A DNA stretch of 16,706 nt from an uncultured Methylobacillus sp. (GTDB taxonomy: Bacteria; Pseudomonadota; Gammaproteobacteria; Burkholderiales; Methylophilaceae). The position numbers and the translations under genes were made by a program. A model generated the notes under the pieces. It was not told where the DNA came from. It made no database searches and worked only from the letters and a program-made list of their open reading frames with translations. Location: the NCBI GenBank assembly GCA_946481235.1, contig CAMLME010000022.1, positions 1-16,706 of the forward strand, given 5' to 3'. Below are positions 1 through 8,280 of the stretch, piece after piece (the stretch's first letter is position 1; each line of letters begins with the position of its first letter).

Positions 1-61
1 GTTCGTCCAGCAAGTCACGCGGAGCACGCAAGTTGTAATGATTGAATCCGATAGCAGGCAA
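1..61 (-). CDS. VOC/glyoxalase-like protein, N-terminal fragment
   Basis: Only the first 20 codons are inside the window; the rest lies beyond the left edge. The minus strand reads (M)PAIGFNHYNLRAPRDLLDE with no stop. The FNHYNLRAPR-LLD pattern resembles the first beta strand and helix of vicinal-oxygen-chelate (glyoxalase/dioxygenase) domains, where the early His is usually a metal ligand. The start is taken as TTG (61-59) because a GGAG lies 7 nt upstream; the nearby ATG at 74-72 is in another frame that stops within 20 codons. It is divergent from the cupin gene. Substrate cannot be inferred from so short a piece, and the family call rests on this pattern alone. Confidence 0.55.
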   Translation of the reverse strand, partial: MPAIGFNHYNLRAPRDLLDE

Positions 62-73
62 GGTTTTTCTCCA

Positions 74-127
74 TGGAGGAACTCCACGAAAGTCTATGCC
101 CAGGCATGAACGCACGCAACCTTGCGT
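74..127. promoter_or_regulatory. Three consecutive inverted repeats between divergent genes
   Basis: The gap between the VOC-like gene and the cupin gene holds three perfect inverted repeats in a row: TGGAG-GAA-CTCCA (74-86), ATGCC-CA-GGCAT (96-107) and ACGCAA-CC-TTGCGT (114-127). Their centres lie near 80, 101.5 and 120.5, about two helical turns apart. The half-sites differ in sequence, so they need not bind one protein. No regulator gene is adjacent in the window. I saw no convincing sigma-70 promoter pair in this gap. Confidence 0.3.
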
Positions 128-205
128 ACTGGAACTCCATGCGCGAGAGGAATATCATTTCCTTCCGGCTTCGGTCTTCTTTTGAACACAAGAAAGGATG
201 ACATC

Positions 206-481
206 ATGAGCAAAATTATCGTCGAGCATAATCCTGACAAGACGCGTCTGGATGCGATGGGCGTTGCGTCCTGGCCAACCTGGTCCAAAGAGATATCGAC
301 TTTTCCATGGACTTACAGTGAACAGGAAGTCGCCTATGTGCTGGAAGGCGAGGTTGTCGTTACTCCGAAGGATGGGGAAGCGGTGAAATTCGGCAAAGGC
401 GACCTGGTCACTTTCCCATCGGGAATGTCATGCACGTGGGATGTCAGACAACCGCTGCGCAAGCACTATCAGTTCGGATAG
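206..481 (+). CDS. Small single-domain cupin (Cupin_3/EutQ-like)
   Basis: A 91-residue protein made almost entirely of one cupin barrel. The Cupin_3 (DUF861) signature is visible: WSKEISTFPW at 26-35, a YVLEGEV strand at 44-50, and GDLVTFPSG..C.W at 65-78. The classical metal-binding His pair of cupin motif 1 is absent and only acidic residues remain there, as is common in this subfamily, so catalysis is uncertain and a binding role is possible. ATG at 206 is chosen over an upstream in-frame TTG at 122 because AGAAAGGA sits 7 nt before it and the family match begins there. It stands alone, divergent from the VOC-like gene and followed by a terminator. Function unknown. Confidence 0.85.
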   Translation: MSKIIVEHNPDKTRLDAMGVASWPTWSKEISTFPWTYSEQEVAYVLEGEVVVTPKDGEAVKFGKGDLVTFPSGMSCTWDVRQPLRKHYQFG

Positions 482-490
482 GTCATATGA

Positions 491-517
491 AAAAAGCCGG
501 GAAAATCCCGGCTTTTT
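491..517. terminator. Bidirectional intrinsic terminator
   Basis: A GC-rich stem GCCGGGA (496-502) pairs with TCCCGGC (506-512) around a 3-nt loop. It is flanked by an A-run on one side and a T-run on the other, so it can terminate both ways: the plus-strand cupin transcript just after its stop, and the minus-strand transcript just past the tRNA-Pro 3' end. Confidence 0.9.
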
Positions 518-527
518 GTATTCTGGA

Positions 528-605
<78 letters not shown>

Positions 606-645
606 AACCGTCGTCGCAAACAATTGCTCGCGAACGAAGGTCGGC

Positions 646-674
646 ATTATAACGGAAAGCGGAGATACAGCCAA
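646..674 (-). promoter_or_regulatory. Sigma-70-type promoter for tRNA-Pro
   Basis: On the minus strand a -35 TTGGCT (674-669) and a perfect -10 TATAAT (651-646) are separated by exactly 17 nt. Transcription would begin about 35 nt before the mature tRNA 5' end, leaving a short leader to be removed by RNase P. Confidence 0.75.
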
Positions 675-691
675 ACGCCTTGCTTGAATAA

Positions 692-1108
692 TCAGGATGC
701 GCGGAGCAAGTCCAGCACTCCGCGCAATTCGCCGCGCAAATGAGCAAAATCGAAAGTCGGATTCATCCCACCAGAGGCAGTCAATGTAGTTGACGCGGTG
801 GCAACTGGGGCACTTACGGGTGTATGTTCTTCCCGGACATCCACTTCTTCCAGGCGATTACGCGCACCGCTGATGGTAAAGCCCTGCTCGTACAGTAATT
901 CGCGGATGCGCCGAATCAACAGGACCTCATGATGCTGGTAATAACGGCGATTACCGCGGCGTTTCACCGGCTTGAGCTGTGTGAACTCCTGCTCCCAGTA
1001 ACGAAGCACATGCGGTTTGACCCCGCATAGCTCGCTCACCTCGCCTATCGTGAAATAACGTTTGGCGGGGATGGGTGGCAACACTACCTTAGTTGCCGGC
1101 TCCGCCAT
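692..1108 (-). CDS. MerR-family transcriptional regulator
   Basis: 138 residues. A MerR-type winged helix-turn-helix occupies about residues 18-87: [21 protein letters not shown] carries the recognition helix, followed by the wing with RRGNRRYY and the [15 protein letters not shown] segment. The C-terminal 50 residues are low in complexity and lack the long dimer coiled coil and Cys metal ligands of classical MerR sensors, so the effector is unknown. The ATG lies inside the 3' end of ihfA (20-nt overlap) with AGAGGA just upstream, implying translational coupling. This gene regularly follows ihfA in proteobacteria and is usually annotated only as a MerR-like regulator. Confidence 0.9.
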   Translation of the reverse strand: MAEPATKVVLPPIPAKRYFTIGEVSELCGVKPHVLRYWEQEFTQLKPVKRRGNRRYYQHHEVLLIRRIRELLYEQGFTISGARNRLEEVDVREEHTPVSAPVATASTTLTASGGMNPTFDFAHLRGELRGVLDLLRAS

Positions 1109-1391
1109 AGTTTTCCTCTACCTTGCTTTTCAGCTTCTGGCTGGCATGGAACGTCACCACGCGGCGCGCAGTGATCGGTATTTCTTCCCCTGTTTTTGGA
1201 TTGCGGCCCGGGCGTTCAGATTTCTGGCGCAATTCGAAATTTCCGAAACCGGACAGCTTGACGCTATCGCCAGCCTCCAGCGAGCTGCGGACTTCCTCGA
1301 AGAAAGCCTCGACCATGTCTTTCGCTTCCCGTTTATTCAACCCGACCTGCTCAAACAGCATATCGGCCAAATCTGCTTTTGTAAGTGTCAT
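1089..1391 (-). CDS. ihfA: Integration host factor subunit alpha
   Basis: 100 residues, the usual length. It forms a heterodimer with IhfB that binds specific DNA sites and bends them sharply, aiding transcription, recombination and nucleoid organisation. The N-terminal helices begin [10 protein letters not shown]. The DNA-binding arm carries the GRNPKTGE motif, whose proline (P65) is the residue that intercalates between base pairs in this family. GFGNFELR at 48-55 is the conserved core strand. The ATG is 9 nt past the pheT stop, with GAGAGA as ribosome-binding site. Its place after pheT is the conserved enterobacterial and betaproteobacterial arrangement. Confidence 0.97.
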   Translation of the reverse strand: MTLTKADLADMLFEQVGLNKREAKDMVEAFFEEVRSSLEAGDSVKLSGFGNFELRQKSERPGRNPKTGEEIPITARRVVTFHASQKLKSKVEENYGGAGN

Positions 1392-1400
1392 GCCATTCTC

Positions 1401-3755
1401 TCAACTACGTAACACAGCACCGTGTTTTTGGGCCATCGCCGCGAGCAACCGAGCAACTGCCGCATCGGTATCCTCATCGGTCAAAGTTTTTTGAGTATCT
1501 TGCATAACTACCAGAAACGCAAGACTTTTCTTCCCTTCACCGACACCCTTTCCACGGTACTGATCGAACAATGCGATCTCATTTACCACGTCCACATTCG
1601 CATCATTCATCGCATCGATCAATGACTGCGCCGGGACAGACTCATCCACCACTACGGCCAAGTCGCGTCGTACTGGGGGGAACTTCGCCACCTCGACAAA
1701 CTTCGGTAACCCACGTTGCAGCAACGGCTCCAGATCGAGCTCGAACATCACCACACCGGAAGGTAACTGATAATGCTGCAGCCATTTGGGATGCAGACCG
1801 CCCAGCCAGCCGATAGCGACGCCATCCACTTCGATACGTGCTGACTGACCAGGATGAAGCGCCGGATGCGTATCGGGGACAAAACGTGAGCGACCTTGCG
1901 TCAGCGCTTCAACATCCGCCTTAACGTCATAGAAATCCACCTTGCGCGCCGCCTCGCCCCATTGATCGGGAATCGCATTGCCATAGCACAAGCCCGCAAT
2001 CCTGGTCCGATGGGCATAACTGCCACCACTGAGTGCGAAACAAGCACCAATCTCGAACACACGGACGCGGTCCTGCTTGCGGTTGATATTGTAGATCAGC
2101 GCTTCCAGCAAACCGCCCCACAGCGTGGAACGCATCACGCTCATGTTGCTGGCGATGGGATTACGCAGAGGCACAGCTTGGTCGTTGCCAGCCAGATTCC
2201 GCTCCCAGGACTCGTCGACAAAGCTGTAGGTAACAACTTCCTGATAATCGTTGGCAACCATTTGTTCACGCGCAGCAAGCATACTGCTGCGCGACTCGTT
2301 ATCCGCGAGCATGGTCATCTTGGCGAGCGGAGGGAGCGGCAGGATGTTCTCGTAACCATAAAGACGGGCGATTTCCTCGATCAGATCCTCTTCGATTTCG
2401 ATATCGAAACGATAAGATGGAGGTGTCACTGTAAACTCGTCGTTTGCTTGCGTGAAAGGCATGCCCAGACGCTGAAGCAAACCTGCGATTTCCGTCTCGG
2501 CCAGTGAAATACCCAGTACGCGACGCACGCGATCCTGGCGCAACCGCACGGCTGGACGCGCAGGCAAATCGGCAACAGCTTCGCTCACCGGACCGGCGCT
2601 ACCGCCGCAAATATTGAGGATAAGCTGCGTGGCACGCTCCAGTGTCTGCTGGGTTGCAGCGAAATCGACGCCGCGCTCGAAACGGTACGAAGAGTCGGTC
2701 GAGAAATTCAAACGCCGCGCCTTGCCGACAATCGCGGCCGGGCTGAAATAGGCGCTTTCCAGGAAAATATCTGTCGTGTCCGTCGTCACTGAAGTCGCCG
2801 TGCCGCCCATGATTCCTGCCAAGGCCACCGCACCGCTGTCATCGGCAATCACCAAATAATCGGATTCCAACTTTATGGTTTGCTGATTCAGCAGTTCGAG
2901 CTGCTCACCGGCCTTCGCCATGCGTACCTGGATGTCGCCTTGCAGCTTCGCAAAATCGAACGCATGCAGGGGCTGACCAAGCTCCAGCAGCACATAATTG
3001 GTGACATCGACGATAGCGGAGATGCTGCGCAACCCGCTACGTTCCAGACGCTGCTTCATCCAGTCCGGTGTTGTGGCAGCGGCGTTCACGCCACGCACGA
3101 TTCGGCCGGTGTAGCGCGGACAGGCATCGCTTGCAGATACGTGGATGTTCTTCTTCTGGTCGTGGGAGACGGCCGCTTTGGTCGCAACGGGCGCATTTAA
3201 TGCCGTACCTGTCAATGCAGCCACTTCCCGCGCAATGCCGAGCAGGCTCAGGCAGTCACTACGATTCGGCGTCAGCTTCAAGGTAAACAACTGGTCGTTC
3301 AAACCCAGCCATTCACGAATATCGCAACCTACAGGAGCCTCGGCGGGCAGTTCCAGCAGGCCATTGCTTTCCTCGGCAATGCCGAGCTCCTTGGCAGAAC
3401 ACATCATGCCGAAGGATTCCACGCCGCGCACCTTGGCGCGCTTGATGTCGAAACCAGGCAGCTTGGCACCCACCAGCGCGCAAGGCGCTTTCAGGCCGGC
3501 ACGCGCATTCGGGGCACCGCATACGATTAGCAACGGCTCGCCATCACCCACCTTGACGCTCAGCACTTGCAGGCGGTCGGCATCGGGATGCTTTTCTGCG
3601 GACAGGATTTCCGCGACGACGACACTATTGAATTCAGGCGCAACCGGGTCAAGTTCCTCGACTTCGAGGCCGGCCATTGTCAGCAAGTGAGACAGCTCCT
3701 CGCTGGAAAGCGAGGGATCGACCATGGTACGCAACCACTGTTCGGAAAATTTCAT
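1401..3755 (-). CDS. pheT: Phenylalanyl-tRNA synthetase beta subunit
   Basis: 784 residues, close to the usual bacterial length of about 795. It pairs with PheS as an alpha2-beta2 cytoplasmic enzyme that charges tRNA-Phe; the beta chain provides tRNA binding and editing of mischarged Tyr. Domains in order: tRNA-binding OB fold (about 39-150, with KHPDADRLQVLSVKVG), B3/B4 editing region (about 210-385), B5 domain (about 400-475, RVRRVLGISL), catalytic-like core, and the C-terminal FDX-ACB domain (about 690-784, starting near KFPPVRRDLAVVVD). The ATG lies 26 nt after the pheS stop with only a weak purine-rich ribosome site, so coupling to pheS is likely. No truncation or frameshift is seen. Confidence 0.98.
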   Translation of the reverse strand: MKFSEQWLRTMVDPSLSSEELSHLLTMAGLEVEELDPVAPEFNSVVVAEILSAEKHPDADRLQVLSVKVGDGEPLLIVCGAPNARAGLKAPCALVGAKLPGFDIKRAKVRGVESFGMMCSAKELGIAEESNGLLELPAEAPVGCDIREWLGLNDQLFTLKLTPNRSDCLSLLGIAREVAALTGTALNAPVATKAAVSHDQKKNIHVSASDACPRYTGRIVRGVNAAATTPDWMKQRLERSGLRSISAIVDVTNYVLLELGQPLHAFDFAKLQGDIQVRMAKAGEQLELLNQQTIKLESDYLVIADDSGAVALAGIMGGTATSVTTDTTDIFLESAYFSPAAIVGKARRLNFSTDSSYRFERGVDFAATQQTLERATQLILNICGGSAGPVSEAVADLPARPAVRLRQDRVRRVLGISLAETEIAGLLQRLGMPFTQANDEFTVTPPSYRFDIEIEEDLIEEIARLYGYENILPLPPLAKMTMLADNESRSSMLAAREQMVANDYQEVVTYSFVDESWERNLAGNDQAVPLRNPIASNMSVMRSTLWGGLLEALIYNINRKQDRVRVFEIGACFALSGGSYAHRTRIAGLCYGNAIPDQWGEAARKVDFYDVKADVEALTQGRSRFVPDTHPALHPGQSARIEVDGVAIGWLGGLHPKWLQHYQLPSGVVMFELDLEPLLQRGLPKFVEVAKFPPVRRDLAVVVDESVPAQSLIDAMNDANVDVVNEIALFDQYRGKGVGEGKKSLAFLVVMQDTQKTLTDEDTDAAVARLLAAMAQKHGAVLRS

Positions 3756-3781
3756 TATTCAACCGTTTCCAAAAGTCGCGA

Positions 3782-4816
<1,035 letters not shown>

Positions 4817-4830
4817 TTAATACCGTGCCG

Positions 4831-4860
4831 AAAAAAAAGGAGGCCATCAGCCTCCTTTTT
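4831..4860 (-). terminator. Intrinsic terminator/attenuator between rplT and pheS
   Basis: On the minus strand the stem GGAGGC (4855-4850) pairs with GCCTCC (4844-4839) around a TGATG loop and is followed by eight T's (4838-4831), with a matching A-run before the stem. It begins about 15 nt after the rplT stop and ends 24 nt before the pheS ATG. In E. coli this gap holds the pheM leader peptide and attenuator; here there is no room for a leader peptide upstream of the stem. It should end part of the ribosomal-protein transcript and lower pheST expression. Confidence 0.85.
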
Positions 4861-4874
4861 CCGTCTGCTACCGA

Positions 4875-5237
4875 TTAAGCAGCGCCGAGGCCGGACTTCG
4901 CCATTTCGGCAAACTTGGCAAATGCCGGTTTGTCGAAGACAGCCAGGTCAGCCAGCACCTTGCGATCCACTTCCACGGAAGACTTCTTCAGACCGTTCAT
5001 GAAACGGCTGTAGGTCAGGCCGCATTCGCGAGCGCCAGCATTGATACGGGCGATCCACAGAGCGCGGAATTGACGTTTCTTTTGACGACGGTCGCGGTAG
5101 GCATATTGGCCTGCCTTCATCACCGCCTGTTTGGCGATGCGGTATACGTTCTTGCGACGACCACGATAACCCTTGGCTGCCTCAAGAACCTTCTTGTGAC
5201 GTGCACGGGCGATTACACCACGCTTGACTCTTGGCAT
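4875..5237 (-). CDS. rplT: 50S ribosomal protein L20
   Basis: 120 residues, near the family norm (about 118). A basic rRNA-binding protein needed early in large-subunit assembly; in E. coli it also represses its own operon by binding mRNA upstream of rpmI. The conserved start [18 protein letters not shown] and the [20 protein letters not shown] segment are intact. A strong AAGGAG overlaps the rpmI stop codon (TAAGGAG) 7 nt before the ATG, so translation is probably coupled to rpmI. Confidence 0.98.
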   Translation of the reverse strand: MPRVKRGVIARARHKKVLEAAKGYRGRRKNVYRIAKQAVMKAGQYAYRDRRQKKRQFRALWIARINAGARECGLTYSRFMNGLKKSSVEVDRKVLADLAVFDKPAFAKFAEMAKSGLGAA

Positions 5238-5248
5238 CTTCTATCTCC

Positions 5249-5446
5249 TTATTGAGTCGGCATCATGGCGCGTACGCGCTTGACGTCGGTGGAGGAAATG
5301 ATGGCCGTGCCGCGCAGCTTACGCTTTTGCTTGGTGGTCTTCTTGGTGAGGATGTGGCGCAGGTGCGAATGGGTACGCTTGACCTTGCCATTCCCCAAGA
5401 ACTTGAAGCGCTTTTTGGCGCCGCTCTTGGTCTTCATTTTTGGCAT
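5249..5446 (-). CDS. rpmI: 50S ribosomal protein L35
   Basis: 65 residues, the standard length. A small basic large-subunit protein with the expected [14 protein letters not shown] start and the [14 protein letters not shown] core. The reading frame stays open for 17 codons further upstream, but the family begins at the ATG at 5446-5444, which is preceded by AAGGAG at good spacing. It is separated from infC by 120 nt of structured non-coding sequence and from rplT by 11 nt. Confidence 0.97.
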   Translation of the reverse strand: MPKMKTKSGAKKRFKFLGNGKVKRTHSHLRHILTKKTTKQKRKLRGTAIISSTDVKRVRAMMPTQ

Positions 5447-5470
5447 TTCGTTCTCCTTGAGATAATTAAG

Positions 5471-5557
5471 AAGCGATCGGGCATGCCTTTGGGCCACGTC
5501 GCTTCAGGACTTGCTACTACAACCACATCGACCCTCCGCAAACATTAGGTTTGCGGA
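5471..5557 (-). promoter_or_regulatory. Structured leader between infC and rpmI, candidate L20 operator
   Basis: The 120-nt gap holds two stem-loops. One is a 9-bp hairpin, TCCGCAAAC/GTTTGCGGA with a 5-nt loop (5535-5557), starting 9 nt after the infC stop; no T-run follows on the minus strand, so it is not a terminator. The other is an irregular hairpin (5471-5504): AAGCGA pairs with TCGCTT, then CG/CG and GGC/GCC beyond a bulge, ending about 24 nt before the rpmI ATG. In E. coli, L20 represses rpmI-rplT by binding RNA structure in this part of the operon. That it does so here is inference from position. Confidence 0.45.
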
Positions 5558-5566
5558 AGATCAAAT

Positions 5567-6100
5567 TCATTTCACCAGCTTCTTGTGCGGGCCGAGCACC
5601 ATCACCATCTGACGGCCTTCCATTTTCGGGAATTGCTCAACTACCGCATGCTCTTGCAGGTCAGCTTCAACGCGCTTCAGCAACGCCAAGCCCAGTTCCT
5701 GGTGGGTAATTTCACGACCGCGGAAACGCAAGGTGATCTTGGCCTTGTCCCCTTCTTCCAGGAAGCGTATCAGGTTACGCAACTTGACCTGGTAGTCTCC
5801 CTCGTCCGTTCCCGGACGGAATTTTACTTCCTTGACCTGGACCTGCTTCTGCTTCAGGCGAGCTTCGTGCTGCTTCTTGCTCTCGTGATACTTGAACTTG
5901 CCGTAATCCATCAATCGGCAAACCGGGGGGGCTGCCTGTGGCGCAATTTCGACGAGATCGATCTCGGCCTCTTCTGCCATGGACAGCGCTTGTGTCAAAC
6001 CTACGATACCAAGCTGTTCGCCATCCACCCCAATTAAACGAATCTGCGACGCAGTAATGTCACCGTTGATTCGAGTTTCTTTATCCTGAGCTATCGTCAA
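5567..6100 (-). CDS. infC: Translation initiation factor IF-3
   Basis: About 177 residues. It binds the 30S subunit, prevents premature joining of 50S and checks the start codon-initiator tRNA pairing. The N-terminal domain ([20 protein letters not shown], then [15 protein letters not shown]) is joined by a Lys-rich linker to the C-terminal domain ([18 protein letters not shown] to the [14 protein letters not shown] end). No ATG or GTG is available: the frame opens after a TGA at 6112-6110 and offers only TTG (6100) or ATA (6094). GGAG at 6106-6103 is 2 nt from the TTG but 8 nt from the ATA, so ATA may be the true start. TTG is reported as the conventional choice. IF-3 genes are known to use rare start codons for self-repression. 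Confidence 0.96.
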   Translation of the reverse strand: MTIAQDKETRINGDITASQIRLIGVDGEQLGIVGLTQALSMAEEAEIDLVEIAPQAAPPVCRLMDYGKFKYHESKKQHEARLKQKQVQVKEVKFRPGTDEGDYQVKLRNLIRFLEEGDKAKITLRFRGREITHQELGLALLKRVEADLQEHAVVEQFPKMEGRQMVMVLGPHKKLVK

Positions 6101-6120
6101 TACTCCAAGTCAATAAATAA

Positions 6121-8037
6121 TCAGGCCGCGCCAGCCCGTTGGGAGATCTCGCCGTGCATGCGTTCAATAAACGCTTGCAACGGCATGGACCCCAAGTCTT
6201 CACCTTTACGGGTACGCACGGCCACTTGTCCGCTTTGCATTTCTCGCTCGCCCGCCACTAGCAGGTAAGGCATCTTCTGCAAGCTATGTTCGCGTATTTT
6301 AAAGTTTATTTTCTCATTCCTCAAGTCCGATTGTGCCCGGAAGCCGTTTTTCTTCAATTCGGCGAGCACTTGTTCCACATATTCGGCTTGCGCATCGGTG
6401 ATATTCATCACTACCGCCTGCACCGGCGACAGCCATAAAGGCATTGCCCCGGCATAATTCTCAATCAGAATGCCGATAAAGCGTTCCATCGAACCTACAA
6501 TGGCGCGGTGCAGCATTACCGGAGGCTTGCGCGAATTGTCATCGGCCACATATTCGGCACCAAGGCGTACAGGCAAGTTGAAATCAAGCTGTATCGTGCC
6601 GCATTGCCATAAACGGCCGAGAGAATCCTTCAGGGTGAACTCGATCTTGGGACCGTAAAAAGCTCCCTCCCCCGGCTGCAGATCGTAAGCCAAGCCGTTC
6701 TCGTCGAGCGCGGCAGCCAGCGCGGCTTCCGCCTTATCCCAGGTTTCGTCGGAACCGACGCGCTTCTCGGGGCGGGTGGACAGCTTGACCAGCACATCGC
6801 TGAAACCGAAGTCGGCATAGACTTCCTGCAGCATCACGATGAACGAGGCAACTTCACCGCGGACCTGCTCTTCGGTGCAGAAAATATGTGCATCGTCCTG
6901 CGTAAAGCCACGCACGCGCATCAATCCGTGCAGCGCACCAGAGGGCTCGTTGCGATGACAGGAGCCGAACTCGGCCAGACGCAAAGGCAAATCGCGATAG
7001 CTATGCAGTCCATGATTAAAAATCTGAACATGCCCAGGGCAATTCATCGGTTTGACCGCGTAATCACGATTTTCCGACGCGGTAGTGAACATGTTTTCGC
7101 GGTAATTTTCCCAGTGACCGGACTTTTCCCACAGCGAGCGATCCATCACCAGAGGCGTGCGCACTTCCTGATAGCCATGGTCAATAAACTTGGTGCGCAT
7201 GTACTGTTCGATTTCCTGCCACAGCGACCAGCCCTTGGGGTGCCAGAACACCATGCCAGGCGCCTCGTCCTGCATATGGAAGAAATCGAGTTGTTTGCCC
7301 AGTTTTCGATGGTCGCGCTTCTCGGCCTCTTCCAGCATGTGCAGATAAGCGTCGAGGTCTTCCTTCTTCGCCCAAGCCGTACCGTAGATGCGCTGCAGCA
7401 TCTCGTTCCTGGAGTCGCCGCGCCAGTAGGCTCCGGCCACCTTCATCAGCTTGAATACCTTGAGCTTGCCGGTTGATGGCACATGCGGCCCACGGCAGAG
7501 ATCGGTAAAGTCGCCCTCGGTATAAAGCGAAACATCCTCACCGGCCGGGATGCTCTCGATGATTTCGGCCTTGTAGTGCTCGCCGATGGACTTGAAATAA
7601 GCCACCGCTTCGTCGCGCGGCAGCACTTTGCGCGTCACCGGGATATCGCGCTTGGCGAGCTCAGCCATGCGTTTTTCAATAGCCTCGAGGTCTTCAGGCG
7701 TGAACGGGCGCTTGTAGGAAAAATCGTAAAAAAACCCGTTATCGATGACCGGGCCGATAGTTACCTGCGCTTCGGGAAACAGTTCCTTGACAGCATAGGC
7801 CAGCAAATGCGCCATGGAGTGGCGAATGACATCCAGGCCATCCGCATCACGGTCGGTGATGATGGCAAGATCGGAGTCTTCGGAAATGAGAAAGGATGTG
7901 TCGACCAACGTACCATTGACCTTGCCGGCCAAAGCGGCCCGGGCCAAGCCGGCGCCGATATTCTGCGCCACATCGAACACGGTCACCGGCGCATCGAATT
8001 TGCGCTCGGAGCCGTCCGGCAAACGGATAACTGGCAT
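6121..8037 (-). CDS. thrS: Threonyl-tRNA synthetase
   Basis: 638 residues (E. coli 642), a class II cytoplasmic enzyme that charges tRNA-Thr and edits misattached Ser. Domains: TGS (1-62), editing domain with the zinc-like cluster HSMAH (H73, H77) plus C181 and H185 in DLCRGPH, catalytic core with PMNCPGH and the HRNEPSGAL motif, and the anticodon-binding domain (about 535-638). The frame extends 15 codons further upstream, but the family starts at [10 protein letters not shown], preceded by GGGAA. Only about 30 nt separate this ATG from a terminator behind tRNA-Val, which leaves no room for the long tRNA-like operator known from E. coli thrS. infC follows 20 nt downstream. Confidence 0.98.
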   Translation of the reverse strand: MPVIRLPDGSERKFDAPVTVFDVAQNIGAGLARAALAGKVNGTLVDTSFLISEDSDLAIITDRDADGLDVIRHSMAHLLAYAVKELFPEAQVTIGPVIDNGFFYDFSYKRPFTPEDLEAIEKRMAELAKRDIPVTRKVLPRDEAVAYFKSIGEHYKAEIIESIPAGEDVSLYTEGDFTDLCRGPHVPSTGKLKVFKLMKVAGAYWRGDSRNEMLQRIYGTAWAKKEDLDAYLHMLEEAEKRDHRKLGKQLDFFHMQDEAPGMVFWHPKGWSLWQEIEQYMRTKFIDHGYQEVRTPLVMDRSLWEKSGHWENYRENMFTTASENRDYAVKPMNCPGHVQIFNHGLHSYRDLPLRLAEFGSCHRNEPSGALHGLMRVRGFTQDDAHIFCTEEQVRGEVASFIVMLQEVYADFGFSDVLVKLSTRPEKRVGSDETWDKAEAALAAALDENGLAYDLQPGEGAFYGPKIEFTLKDSLGRLWQCGTIQLDFNLPVRLGAEYVADDNSRKPPVMLHRAIVGSMERFIGILIENYAGAMPLWLSPVQAVVMNITDAQAEYVEQVLAELKKNGFRAQSDLRNEKINFKIREHSLQKMPYLLVAGEREMQSGQVAVRTRKGEDLGSMPLQAFIERMHGEISQRAGAA

Positions 8038-8060
8038 CGTGACTTCCCGTAATCGGACCG

Positions 8061-8094
8061 CAAAAATAACAAAAGCCGTCAAGCGGCTTTTGTT
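8061..8094 (-). terminator. Intrinsic terminator between tRNA-Val and thrS
   Basis: An 11-bp stem, AACAAAAGCCG (8068-8078) with CGGCTTTTGTT (8084-8094), has a 5-nt loop and is followed on the minus strand by ATTTTT. It begins 7 nt past the CCA end of tRNA-Val and would trim the tRNA transcript. thrS starts 24 nt beyond its T-run, so thrS mRNA either reads through it or starts from a promoter I cannot identify. On the plus strand only a short TTTT follows. Confidence 0.8.
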
Positions 8095-8101
8095 TTGGTG
8101 T

Positions 8102-8178
8102 TGGTAGGCGCGATTGGACTCGAACCAACGACCCCCACCATGTCAAGGTGGTGCTCTAACCAGCTGAGCTACGCGCCT
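8102..8178 (-). tRNA. tRNA-Val (anticodon GAC)
   Basis: A 77-nt cloverleaf on the minus strand: acceptor AGGCGCG (8178-8172) with CGCGCCT (8112-8106), D arm GCTC/GAGC, anticodon stem CCACC/GGTGG with loop TTGACAT giving anticodon GAC at 8144-8142, T loop TTCGAGT, and an encoded CCA at 8104-8102. It reads GUC and GUU valine codons. It has its own promoter and is followed by a terminator before thrS. Confidence 0.97.
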
Positions 8179-8190
8179 AAAGAGCTGCGC

Positions 8191-8219
8191 ATTCTAGCGA
8201 ATAAAATGCCGGGAAGCAA
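8191..8219 (-). promoter_or_regulatory. Sigma-70-type promoter for tRNA-Val
   Basis: Minus-strand -35 TTGCTT (8219-8214) and -10 TAGAAT (8196-8191) are spaced by 17 nt, with the -10 ending 12 nt before the mature tRNA 5' end. It may also supply the thrS operon by readthrough. It lies back to back with the promoter-like element of the plus-strand oxygenase gene. Confidence 0.75.
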
Positions 8220-8243
8220 ATCCAGAATCGCACTTTTGTTAAA

Positions 8244-8256
8244 CGTTATAATAACG
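8244..8256 (+). promoter_or_regulatory. -10 box embedded in a 13-bp inverted repeat
   Basis: CGTTAT-A-ATAACG is a perfect inverted repeat that contains the consensus -10 TATAAT (8247-8252). I found no good -35 at 16-18 nt, which would fit an activated or weak promoter. Transcription would start near 8259, about 20 nt before the oxygenase ATG. A dimeric protein bound here would block RNA polymerase. Confidence 0.4.
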
Positions 8257-8280
8257 CCCTTCGCCGAACACCCACCTATC

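Noticed and set aside
122..205. A 28-codon N-terminal extension of the cupin gene from TTG at 122.
   Set aside because: The TTG lies in an inverted repeat without a ribosome site, while ATG 206 has a good one and matches the family's start.
5535..5557. The 9-bp hairpin after infC as a transcription terminator.
   Set aside because: No T-run follows on the minus strand and rpmI-rplT are normally cotranscribed with infC; it is kept as an RNA structure only.
7847..8146. A 99-codon frame on the minus strand spanning tRNA-Val, the terminator and the start of thrS.
   Set aside because: It overlaps a tRNA and a terminator and reads thrS out of frame.
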